Shown piece after piece: positions 14,354-22,449 of a DNA stretch of 64,000 bases. The translations under genes were made by a program, and so were the position numbers. The stretch is from VXPW01 sp965115815. GTDB lineage: Bacteria; Pseudomonadota; Alphaproteobacteria; TMED109. Position 1 is the stretch's first letter. Each line of letters starts with the position of its first letter. The stretch is from positions 2,790,001-2,854,000 of the forward strand of contig OZ220465.1 in assembly GCA_965115815.1 (NCBI GenBank), read 5' to 3'. The notes under the pieces are model-generated. The model was not told the origin of the DNA and did not search any database. It was given only the letters and a program-made list of their open reading frames with translations.

Positions 14354-16417
14354 CTAGCCGGCGCGCAGCCAGACCGCCGTATCGTGAAACGCCGGTCCGC
14401 CGTTCGGCGGGCCGGCATCGGCGCCGACGAGCGTGTTGATACCGCGCCCCTCGACGAAGGCGCTGCCGGGCCAGATGCCCTCGACGACGATGACCCCGGG
14501 CTGGAGGCCGGGAAAGGACCGGGCATGCAGCAGCACGTCACCCCGCCGGTTTCCGAGCCGCACGAGTTCGCCGTCCCCGATTCCGGCGGACGCCAGATCC
14601 TCCGGGTGAATCCGTGCGCTCGGACGGGCCTCCTGCTTCCGCGATGTCGGCGTCTCCGTGAAGGAGGTGTTGAGGAAGTTGTGGGCCGGAGCCGTCACCA
14701 GTCGGAAGGGGTGATCGGCGTCCCGTTCCTCGATGTTCGCCAGATGGTCGGGGAGCGGCGGCATCCCGGCATGATCCGGCCCGAGCGCCCGCCAGTCGGG
14801 GGCGAAGCGGAACCTTCCGTCCGGAAATCCGAATCCCGATTCGAAGTGCGCCTCGGCGAAATCCGGCTGCAGATCCAGCCAGCGTTCGGCCTCGAGCCGG
14901 GCAAGGGGCGGATGACCCGACGCCCGCAGGGTCGCATCGATGATCTCGCGCTCGGTCATCGCAAAGCCGGGGTGCGTCGCACCCAGAAGCCCGGCCAGAT
15001 CACAGATCACCCGATGGTTGGGCCGCGCCTCGCCGCGGGGTTCCACGAGCTTCGGCCCCAGCAGGACATGCTGGTGCCCTCCGCCCTGGTAGACGTCGTC
15101 GTGCTCGAGGAACGTAGTCGCGGGAAGCACGATGTCCGCGTAGCGCACGGTTTCCGTCGGAAACTGCTCGTGCACGCAGAGAAAGAGATCCTCCCTCGCG
15201 AGACCCCGGTGCACGAGCGCGGATTCCGGCGCCACATCGGCCGGGTTGGTGTTCTGGACCAGCATCGCGGTGACCGGCGGCCCGTCCCCGATGTCCGCCG
15301 GATCGCGGGCCAGAACCGGGCCGATCCTCGACATGTCCAAGGTCCGGACCGCCGGATCCTGCAGGTCGAGGCCCTCGATCAGGGTCTTGTCCCAATGGTA
15401 GATGTCGCGGTTGGAATAGAACGCGCCGCCGCCAGTGTACTGCCACTTGCCGCCGACCGTCGCCAGCGACGTGACTGCGTGCACGTTGGCGGCGCCGTTT
15501 CGCGAACGGGAGAACCCGTACCCGATCCGGATGTACGTGCGGTCGGTCTCGCCGAACAGGCGGGCAAAGGATTCGATCTGCGCTTCGCCGAGACCGGTGA
15601 TGCGGGCCGCCCAGGCCGGGGTGCGGTCGGCGAGATGCGCCTCGAGGCGTTCCGGGCAGTCGCTGGCCCGCGCGAGGTAGGCGCGGTCGGCATGACCGTC
15701 GCGGAACAGCACGTGCATGATCGCGCAGGCGAGCGCGCCGTCGGTGCCGGGGCGAAGGCAGAGATGCAGGTCGGCCACCTGCGCCGTGCGGGTACGGTAC
15801 GGATCCACCACGGCCAGCCGGGCGCCTCGGGTCCGGCGCGCCCGCTGCACGTGGGTCATCACGTTGACCTGGGTCGACGCCGGGTTGCCGCCCCACGAGA
15901 CGATCAGGTCCGATTCCGCCATTTCTCTCGGGTCGGGCCCGCGGTAGGCCCCGGTCCCGGCCATCCAGCCGGCATCGCACAGTCCGGTGCAGATGGTGTT
16001 CTTCTGGCGGGAATACCCCATGGCGTGCCGGAGCCGATTGATCCCGTCCCGCTGCACCAGCCCCATGGTCCCCGCGTAGTAGTAGGGCCACACCGTCTCG
16101 GCCCCGAATCGGGCGGCCTGCTGGCGGAAGCGCCCGGCGACCCGGTCCAAGGCCTCGTCCCAGCCGATCTCCCGGAATTGCCCGGCCCCCTTCGGACCCG
16201 TGCGCAGCAGCGGCCGCAGCAGCCGGTCGGGATGGTGCACGCGCTCGGCGTACCGGGCCACCTTCGCGCAGACGACGCCCGAGGTGTAGGTATTCTCGCG
16301 CGCCCCGCGAATCCGGCCGACCGCTCCGTCGGCACCCAGTTCGACCTCGAGCGCGCATGTACTCGGGCAGTCGTGGGGACAGGCGGAATGGCCCGTCCCG
16401 GAAACATAGCCGTCCAA
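14354..16417 (-). CDS. Molybdopterin-dependent oxidoreductase (DMSO reductase superfamily)
   Basis: About 687 residues if the TTG at 16417 is used. The N-terminal [4Fe-4S] motif CPHDCPSTCALEV...GVVCAKVARY is followed by domains binding bis-MGD, including WGGNPASTQVNVM, and a C-terminal molydopterin-binding domain with FLNTSFTETPTSRKQEARP and VRLGNRRGDVLLHA. No leader peptide is seen, so it is probably cytoplasmic. The substrate is unknown; relatives are annotated as formate dehydrogenase-like or biotin sulfoxide reductase-like. The start is uncertain because no ATG lies near the beginning of homology. The sequence just upstream is mobile-element debris, so the native promoter may have been replaced. 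Confidence 0.85.
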   Translation of the reverse strand: MDGYVSGTGHSACPHDCPSTCALEVELGADGAVGRIRGARENTYTSGVVCAKVARYAERVHHPDRLLRPLLRTGPKGAGQFREIGWDEALDRVAGRFRQQAARFGAETVWPYYYAGTMGLVQRDGINRLRHAMGYSRQKNTICTGLCDAGWMAGTGAYRGPDPREMAESDLIVSWGGNPASTQVNVMTHVQRARRTRGARLAVVDPYRTRTAQVADLHLCLRPGTDGALACAIMHVLFRDGHADRAYLARASDCPERLEAHLADRTPAWAARITGLGEAQIESFARLFGETDRTYIRIGYGFSRSRNGAANVHAVTSLATVGGKWQYTGGGAFYSNRDIYHWDKTLIEGLDLQDPAVRTLDMSRIGPVLARDPADIGDGPPVTAMLVQNTNPADVAPESALVHRGLAREDLFLCVHEQFPTETVRYADIVLPATTFLEHDDVYQGGGHQHVLLGPKLVEPRGEARPNHRVICDLAGLLGATHPGFAMTEREIIDATLRASGHPPLARLEAERWLDLQPDFAEAHFESGFGFPDGRFRFAPDWRALGPDHAGMPPLPDHLANIEERDADHPFRLVTAPAHNFLNTSFTETPTSRKQEARPSARIHPEDLASAGIGDGELVRLGNRRGDVLLHARSFPGLQPGVIVVEGIWPGSAFVEGRGINTLVGADAGPPNGGPAFHDTAVWLRAG

Positions 16418-16606
16418 TGCCCACCTTCCCGTTCGGCGGAAGAACCGCGATACCGGAATGTCTAGAGAGCCGGCCTGCCGATTGCAAGTCGGCGTCCCGA
16501 CCGGGTGACGGCCGGCGGAATCGGACCGGAAGCCGACGCGCGCCCAAAGCCGCGCGAGACGGCCCTGAAGTCCTATCTGGGCCCGCCTCGGGACCCTGCC
16601 CAAGGA

Positions 16607-16680
16607 TGATCCCATGCTTTGCTGTGATGCGATCGGAGTCTTGATCGTGGCGCGGGTCGACGCGTTCGAGTCTGCGATTT
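16607..16680 (-). repeat. Solo right-end remnant of the ISAs1-type element
   Basis: About 74 bases match, in reverse complement, the right terminal sequence of the ISAs1-type elements ending at 33696 and 62025, including the terminal ATCCCATGCTT and the CGAACGCGTCGACCC block. Several substitutions mark it as old. It abuts MITE-1. Confidence 0.7.
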
Positions 16681-16683
16681 TGA

Positions 16684-16866
16684 GAGCCTGTACGGAAACT
16701 ATTGAGCGGTCCCGATTCTGGCCGCTCGTGCAAAGTATCGGCGTCGGAGAGACCGCTTCGAAAGCAATCTGACAGATGTGGAATGGGCTTGTCTGATCCC
16801 GATGTACTCTCCAGCCACATCGCAGATACCAGAATCGGGGCCGCTCAATAGTTTCCGCACAGGCTC
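16684..16866 (-). repeat. MITE-1, complete 183-bp copy
   Basis: A 183-bp element with inverted ends starting GAGCCTGTRCGGAAACTATT and extending over about 38 bp. It encodes nothing. The same element occurs at 22134-24297 (split by insertions) and at 55155-55337. The 55155 copy is flanked by TGA on both sides, so the family duplicates a 3-bp TNA target, a behaviour known for the IS1031 group of IS5. This copy has TGA on the left but TCA on the right, suggesting its flanks were exchanged by recombination. Confidence 0.85.
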
Positions 16867-17412
16867 TCAGATCGGCCGAAGGCGCCATCGCAGGTATCGA
16901 TGTGGTGAGATGCCGGCGAGCTCCGCGGTGTCCGAGAACCCATGCACGTCCGTACGTCTTCGGTTGGGACCCTGGGAGATCTTCAAGCGGTCCCGCCGAT
17001 CGTGGCGGGACCGTGTAGGGAAGGAGAAAACCGAAGCCTAGGACGAACGGCTGGAAGAAGTCGGATGGGGCCGTACGACCTGGGCTGGGAAGGCGACGAA
17101 CCAGGGAGCGTCAGCTCCTGCGGAGTGGCGGGAGGAAAGGGCCCCAACCAAGGGGAATTCGGGACGCCAAAGCACGCGCCGAACGCAGGGTCGGGCACGC
17201 GTGCCTCAGGCGGCGGACCGGATCCGGAAAGCCGCACGGTTCGACCGGAAGCGACGGGAGCGCAGGACCGAGATTTCTGGGTCGTGCGCAATCCTCCGCC
17301 GCCCAGGGCCGGATCCGCGGTTGGCCGTCAAGCACCCGAGGTAGGAGCCGGATGGATGAACGTCCAGGTCCGGATCGGTGCGGGGGGGGTGCGCAGTACT
17401 GCGCATTCCTAC
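16867..17412 (+). ncRNA. Group II intron, 3' part (ORF-less, domains through V and VI)
   Basis: The sequence is about 95% identical to the intron at 17419-19011, beginning within domain I just after MITE-1. A domain V-like hairpin (GAGCCGGATGG...CCGGATC, 17345-17376) is followed by a short domain VI hairpin (GTGCGCAGTACTGCGCAT) and a 3' end in ATTCCTAC. No reverse transcriptase is encoded. The matching 5' part appears to lie at 24301-24484 on the other strand. Assignment rests on domain V/VI appearance and the GTGTG 5' end of the relatives. Confidence 0.65.
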
Positions 17413-17426
17413 CGTACCGTGTGCTA

Positions 17427-18279
17427 GGGCCTGTTAACGCATTATGTGGTGGAATATGTGATAGAATCCGGATCCCTGGTTCGTAGAGAGGATTCCCGGT
17501 CATGGAACTCACGCAAGCCCAGTACGAGCGTATCGCTCATGTCTTTCCGAAGCACCGCGGCAATGTCTTGCTCAGTAATCTGTCGGTTCTCAACGCGATT
17601 CTGTACGTGGCCGAGCAGGGATGCAAGTGGCGCGGGCTGCCGGCGCACTTCGGCAACTGGCACACCATCTACACCCGGATGAACCGCTGGGCGAAGAAAG
17701 GCGTCCTGGATCGGGTGTTTGCGGAGTTGCAGCGCTTGGAGATCATGCGGGTGAAGGTCGAGGTGCTATCCTTGGACAGCACCGTGGTGAAGGTGCACCC
17801 GGACGGCACGGGAGCGCTCGAAACGCACGGTCCTCAGGCCATCGGGAAGTCGCGCGGGGGCTGGACCACCAAGCTTCATCGGGTAGCTGCGAATGATCGA
17901 AACGCGGTAGGGTTTTCCTTGTCCGGAGGACAGGAGGGGGACGGGCCCCAGGGACGCACGTTGCTGCACCGCATGGCATTACCGGATACTGCACGTTGTT
18001 TGGTGATGGACAAGGCCTAGGAAGGGGACGAAACCCGTGCGTGGGTTGCAGGCCGGGGACGGGAGCCCGTGGTCCCACCGAAGGCCAACCGGATCACACC
18101 GTGGGAATACGACCGAGAATTGTACAAGAAACGCAATGAAGTCGAGCGCCTGTTTCGGAGGATCAAGCGATTTCGGCGTGTCTTCACGAGATTCGACAAG
18201 CTTGATATTGTCTTCACCTTCTTCATCCACTTCGCGCTCATCGTCGATGCCCTCAAGCCTCTATAGCGTTAACAGGCCC
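17427..18279 (+). mobile_element. IS5-family element, copy 1 (853 bp)
   Basis: The ends are perfect inverted repeats GGGCCTGTTAACGC, flanked by TA on both sides (17425-17426 and 18280-18281), as expected for the IS427-like part of the IS5 family. It sits inside the 5' end of a group II intron. A second copy lies at 33913-34939. Confidence 0.88.
17502..18266 (+). pseudogene. IS5-family transposase, one in-frame stop
   Basis: A 254-codon DDE transposase frame: MELTQAQYERIAHVFPKHRG start, GCKWRGLPAHFGNWHTIY segment, VLSLDSTVVKVHPDG with the first Asp, LVMDKA with the second, and NEVERLFRRIKRFRRV with the Glu. The only visible defect is TAG at 18018-18020, where the other copy has Tyr. Premature termination would remove the catalytic Glu. 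Confidence 0.85.
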
Positions 18280-19011
18280 TAGGCGAACGGGCAGAAGACA
18301 GGGGGTGAAAGTCCCCTGGAACGAAGGAGGAACCAAACCGCGTTTCTCCGCGAGCCGTGCGTCGGTTCCCGTGAGGGGGCAGGCGAAGCGTCGGCAGCGG
18401 TGCGGATGGGTGGGGCTCGGATGGGTGGGGCTAAGGAGCACCGAAAAGACGAGGATCCGGGGTGCCGAGGTGTTCCGATCGGCCGAAGGCACCATCGCAG
18501 GCATCGATGTGGTGAGATGCCGGCGAGCTCCGCGGTGTCCGAGAACCCATGCACGTCCGTACGTCTTCTGTCGGGACCCTGGGAGATCTTCAAGCGGTCC
18601 CGCCGATCGTGGCGGGACCGTGTAGGGAAGGAGAAAACCGAAGCCTAGGACAAACGGCTGGAAGAAGTCGGATGGGGCCGTACGACCTGGGAAGGCGACG
18701 AACCAGGGAGCGTCAGCTCCTGCGGAGTGGCGGGAGGAAAGGGCCCCAACCAAGGGGAATTCGGGACGCCAAAGCACGCGCCGAACGCAGTGTCGGGCAC
18801 GCGTGCCTCAGGCGGCGGACCGGATCCGGAAAGCCGCAAGGTTCGACCGGAAGCGACGGGAGCGCAGGACCGAGATTTCTGGGTCGCGCGCCACCCTCCG
18901 CCGCCCATGGCCGAATCCGCGGTTTGCCGTCAAGCACCCGAGGTAGGAGCCGGATGGATGAACGTCCATGTCCGGATCTGTGCGGGGGTGCGCAGTACTG
19001 CGCATTCCTAC

Positions 19012-19611
19012 CGTAACTGGGGGGGGGGGGGGGGGAGGGGCTCGGCAACGACCCCTCCTACCCGGCGGATCTCGTCCATTCGCCGGCAGAGGTCTCCCCC
19101 ACAGCTCCGGATTGATCGGAACGTCGGCGCCGAGATGGAGCCGCGTTCGCTGCCGCACCCGGTCGCCCCGGCGCACCGATTCCCCCCGCCGGCCGGGGGT
19201 GTAGGAGCGACCCTTGCGGCCACCGGTTCGGGTCCGTCGAAGGAACCTGCACCCAACCGAATGCTGATTCAGATGGCTGCAAGGGGCCTCCAAAAAATGG
19301 CACTACTTTGGAGGCCCCGACAGAATGACCCTTGTTTTTCAAGGGTTTCCCGTCCTGCGGCGATCGGGCCGCGACGATTGCCGGACAGATCCCCGTCGCC
19401 GCCTTCGATCCGTACCCTGCCGCCCTTGCCGCCTCCGACGCGATTGGACCCGACTGCCCCTCCCCAAGATTCCGACCTGCGATGTCCAGCGATCCTCCCC
19501 GGTGGCACGGATCGCCAGCCGACGGAACCTGTCTCGCCGGTGCAGTTATCGGCACCGCGTGGCACACTTCCCCGGGAGAGACATAGTCGGGCGACCTTGA
19601 GCATCCTCCGA
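19012..19611. other. No gene recognised; G17 tract and a diverged repeat
   Basis: Just after the intron comes a run of 17 G (19019-19035). Bases 19353-19442 resemble 62589-62684 at the DNA level and in one translated frame (CG.RAATIAG..PV.AFDPYPAA), so a shared decayed element is likely, but I cannot name it. No intact gene is supported here. Confidence 0.4.
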
Positions 19612-20136
19612 TTACTCGTTCGCTTTGGCGACAAGCTCCTCAAGGTAGATCACGTAGTCATCCTCTGCGAAGGGTAGGTGGCACTCCATGCAGGGTCGGG
19701 TGTCGACATCCGCCTTGAGGGTTCCGTCACCGGAGAAGAAGCCGTATTCCCAGTCGCCGTTCCGAATGTCCTCCGGGTAGATCTCGCCCCATCCGGGCTG
19801 CTTCTCCATCACCGCTAGGACCTTGAGGTTGGCCTTCTGCATACGCCCGTCCGCATCGTAGACCGGCTCTCCGTCGTCATCGACGACAGCTGCGTACACC
19901 TCCATCACGAACTGCGAACCGTGGTCCAGCGGAGCACCGTCCTTGGCACTCTCGACCGCGGCGAGGTTGGCGTAGAGGTCGCGCACTGTCATGTTGTCCG
20001 GACGGTCGGACGTCATGAAATAGACGAATTCGGACTTGTAGTCCTGTGGAAAGGTGATCCGCTCGGCTCCGGCCAGAACCAGACCGGGGATGCCGAGGGC
20101 GGCCGCGAGGGCGATCGCGAAACCGGTTGTTCGCAT
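19612..20136 (-). CDS. Cytochrome P460 family protein (periplasmic c-type haem)
   Basis: A 174-residue protein with a clear Sec signal peptide (MRTTGFAIALAAALGIPGLVLA). The body shows the cytochrome P460 pattern: FPQDYKSEFVYFMTSDRP near the mature N-terminus, a VMEVYAAVVD strand, GDWEYGFFSGDGTLK, and a single haem-binding CMECH near residue 155. P460 proteins oxidise hydroxylamine or have unknown redox roles. The ATG at 20136 has GGAGG about 10 nt upstream. It follows the DUF3179 gene by 47 nt in the same direction, so the two are probably co-transcribed. Confidence 0.85.
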   Translation of the reverse strand: MRTTGFAIALAAALGIPGLVLAGAERITFPQDYKSEFVYFMTSDRPDNMTVRDLYANLAAVESAKDGAPLDHGSQFVMEVYAAVVDDDGEPVYDADGRMQKANLKVLAVMEKQPGWGEIYPEDIRNGDWEYGFFSGDGTLKADVDTRPCMECHLPFAEDDYVIYLEELVAKANE

Positions 20137-20183
20137 AGTGAATGCTCCTCCCTTGCTGCCCTGCGGTCGCAGGGCATGCGCGA

Positions 20184-21218
20184 TCATACATGATCGCCGT
20201 CGGCGTTTCGGAGAGGCGGGCCGAGGATGATGTCGGCCTCCGGCTGAAACGCATGGAACACGAACGCGAAGGTGACGTGGTGGGGAACGTCCTCCGGCGG
20301 ATCGTCCTTCGTCTGTACGGTGATGTTTCCGACGTCCCGTCCCGTTGCCACCGTGCCGGTGTTGAGGGCGGAAGCTTGGCCCGGTTCCCAGCTGATGACG
20401 AAATCGCCCGCATCCACGGTCCGGTTGGCGCGCAGGTATCCGAAGCTCCAAGCTCGATCCCCGATGGCCACCACGCGTTCAAGCGGGGCAATCCCCTCCG
20501 GCAGTTCGCCGTCATAGAGAAACGGAACAGACCGGGTGTCGTAGCCGACGTACGGGTTGAGGCCGTACCGTCTCAATTGGGGATCATTCGGAATCAGAAC
20601 CTGTCCGTCCGGGTGCCGTTTGCGGAACCGTTCCCACGAGGTCAGCCGTGACGGCAGCAGGGTGAGGGCTTGGCCGGTGAGGGCGCCGACAATGGCCTCG
20701 CCGGTGTACTGCTGCCACCAGCTTTCGGTTTGTCGGTCGTACATTACCAAGTCGGAGTTTCGAAGATTGCCCGTGGTACCGAAGTCGAGAACCTGATCTC
20801 CGAGGCGGCGGTCGAACACGAGGGCAGCGTTGCACAGTGGGCAGTAGGTCACCGCAACCGGGATTCCTCCTACCGTGTCGTTGACGATTTCGTGCCACAT
20901 CAGGATGCGGAGCGGGTAGGCCCGTGCGTCCCCGTCAATGTTGATGCCGATGACCGGCTCCATGCGCGCCAGATCGACTGCTGCCGACAGGGGGATGAAC
21001 GCCGGGTTGTCGATGGACGGAATGCCGTCCCGAGGGGGCCCGCCGGACCGAATGGAACGAAGGTCGATGGCATGGCTGGAGAAGTCGGTTTCCGGCCAAG
21101 CGTATTTCCACCGCTCCGGGTCGGCGGCCGCCGAACTGGCAATCAGCAGCGCAAGAGCGGCGGCCGGGAGGCTTGGCCTGCCGGGGCGCAACGGGCGGAT
21201 TCTCGTTCCATGTGACAT
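20184..21218 (-). CDS. DUF3179 domain-containing exported protein
   Basis: A 344-residue protein with an N-terminal leader (PSLPAAALALLIASSAAADP). It matches DUF3179: IPSIDNPAFIPLSAAVDLARMEPVIG, GDARAYPLRILMWHEIVND, the CPLCNAALVFDR motif with CxxC, and TESWWQQYTGEAIVG. The family function is not known; the paired Cys and envelope location suggest metal or redox chemistry, which is inference. It is divergent from the intradiol dioxygenase with 129 bases between starts. Confidence 0.85.
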   Translation of the reverse strand: MSHGTRIRPLRPGRPSLPAAALALLIASSAAADPERWKYAWPETDFSSHAIDLRSIRSGGPPRDGIPSIDNPAFIPLSAAVDLARMEPVIGINIDGDARAYPLRILMWHEIVNDTVGGIPVAVTYCPLCNAALVFDRRLGDQVLDFGTTGNLRNSDLVMYDRQTESWWQQYTGEAIVGALTGQALTLLPSRLTSWERFRKRHPDGQVLIPNDPQLRRYGLNPYVGYDTRSVPFLYDGELPEGIAPLERVVAIGDRAWSFGYLRANRTVDAGDFVISWEPGQASALNTGTVATGRDVGNITVQTKDDPPEDVPHHVTFAFVFHAFQPEADIILGPPLRNADGDHV

Positions 21219-21347
21219 GAGGTATGGGTCTCGGGGCGGGATTTCGGAGGCAGGGAGGGCTAGTGAACTAGGGCGGCTGGAAATCTCCGGGAATCTGTCG
21301 TAGAATAGGGATTGTGGATGGTGCGCAACCCCTTAGGGACGGAAGCG

Positions 21348-21953
21348 ATGCTCGGGCCTGACGTCAATATTGGTCGTCGTCGGCTGATTCGGGACGGGGC
21401 GGCGTTGCTCTGCGGCTCGGCGCTCTCGCTGGTTCCGGCAGCAGCCCGGTCTCGGGAACCCTGTGCGAACGGCAGGGAGCGGAAGACGGCGATGCAGACC
21501 ACGGGACCCTTTCATCGGTCCGGGGCTCCGTTCCGCGAGGATCTGCGCAGGGACGGGCCGAACGGCCACGATCTCACCGTGCGCGGCCGGGTGATCGACG
21601 TTGCCTGCCGGCCCGTGGAGGGTGCCGTCCTTGATATCTGGCAAGCGGATCCGGACGGGGTCTACGACATGGAGGGGTTCGGGTTCCGGGGCCGGATTCG
21701 CACCGATGCCGAAGGTAGGTACATGTTCGTGACACTGAAACCGGGTTCCTACGGATCCGGGTTTGTGCGAACGCCGCACATCCATGTCTGGATTCAGGCG
21801 GTTGGTTTCCGGCCGCTCACGACACAGATCTACTTCCCCGAGGAAAACCTGAATGCTCAGGATGCACTGTACCGCCCGGACCTGACCATGAGCGTGTCCA
21901 AGGGATATGCGGGCCTGTCGGCGGTGTTCAGTTTCGTGCTGGAGCCGGATTGA
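21348..21953 (+). CDS. Intradiol ring-cleavage dioxygenase-like exported protein
   Basis: A 201-residue protein with a Tat-like leader (GRRRLIRDGAALLCGSALSLVPAAARS) and an intradiol dioxygenase beta-fold: LTVRGRVIDVACRPVEGAVLDIWQAD, FRGRIRTDAEGRYMFVTLKPG, and TPHIHVWIQA holding the His-x-His iron ligands. Exported members of this family are common in proteobacteria and their substrates are rarely known. The ATG at 21348 follows a GGGACGGAAG stretch; an earlier in-frame ATG at 21312 would place the leader further inside. Confidence 0.8.
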   Translation: MLGPDVNIGRRRLIRDGAALLCGSALSLVPAAARSREPCANGRERKTAMQTTGPFHRSGAPFREDLRRDGPNGHDLTVRGRVIDVACRPVEGAVLDIWQADPDGVYDMEGFGFRGRIRTDAEGRYMFVTLKPGSYGSGFVRTPHIHVWIQAVGFRPLTTQIYFPEENLNAQDALYRPDLTMSVSKGYAGLSAVFSFVLEPD

Positions 21954-22138
21954 AGCCCGGAACACCTGAACCGACACCTCTGGACCGTTCCGGCCGGCAT
22001 CGAATGGCAGGGAGCCGAGCTCTCCCGCCTGATTCGCCTGAACGTCCAAGGGTTGCGTGCGCAGCGGCAGGCAGGCCGGGCCCGGGATGTCGAGATTCGT
22101 CCGTGCCGTGGTCGCAGTGCGTTACGGGCCTGAGAGCC

Positions 22139-22325
22139 TAAGAGTTTGTTCCTAAAGTCGCGGATAACCCCAAAAATCTGCTTGGTGACGGCCGAAGTAC
22201 CGTCACCAAGCAGATTTGGGCGGAGGTCGCGCTGCCTCGGAGCCATGATACCCTCCATCTGTGGGTCGTAGCTTGATGAAATACCATGGATTGGGGCCAC
22301 CAGCGACTTTAGGAACAAACTCTTA
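22139..22325. repeat. MITE-3 (187 bp) with a strong internal hairpin
   Basis: The terminal inverted repeats begin TAAGAGTTTGTTCCTAAAGT and are flanked by AGAGCC on both sides (22133-22138 and 22326-22331). Inside lies a perfect 18-bp stem (22174-22191 with 22200-22217) closing an 8-base loop. No coding content. It sits in the left end of a MITE-1 copy. Confidence 0.75.
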
Positions 22326-22449
22326 AGAGCCTGTGCGGAAACTATTGAGCGGCCCCGATTCTGGTATCTGCGACGTGGCTGGAGAGTACATCGGGATCAG
22401 ACAAGCGGAACCTGTCAACGCCGTTGAGACAGCAAGGGTTGTCATGTAC

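Larger units (their letters stand above)
17419..19011 (+). ncRNA. Group II intron, ORF-less copy interrupted by an IS5-type element
   Basis: The intron begins GTGTGC at 17419, eight bases before the IS5 insertion, resumes at 18282 and runs to ATTCCTAC at 19011. Without the insert it is about 738 nt, a normal size for an intron lacking its protein. Domain V is at about 18947-18978, followed by domain VI. A 15- to 16-bp GGATGGGTGGGGCT unit is tandemly duplicated near 18405-18432, unlike the other copy. It stands directly behind the 3' end of the preceding copy, making a tandem pair. Splicing in trans with a maturase would be required; the local maturase gene (24.5-33.9 kb) is broken. Confidence 0.65.
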
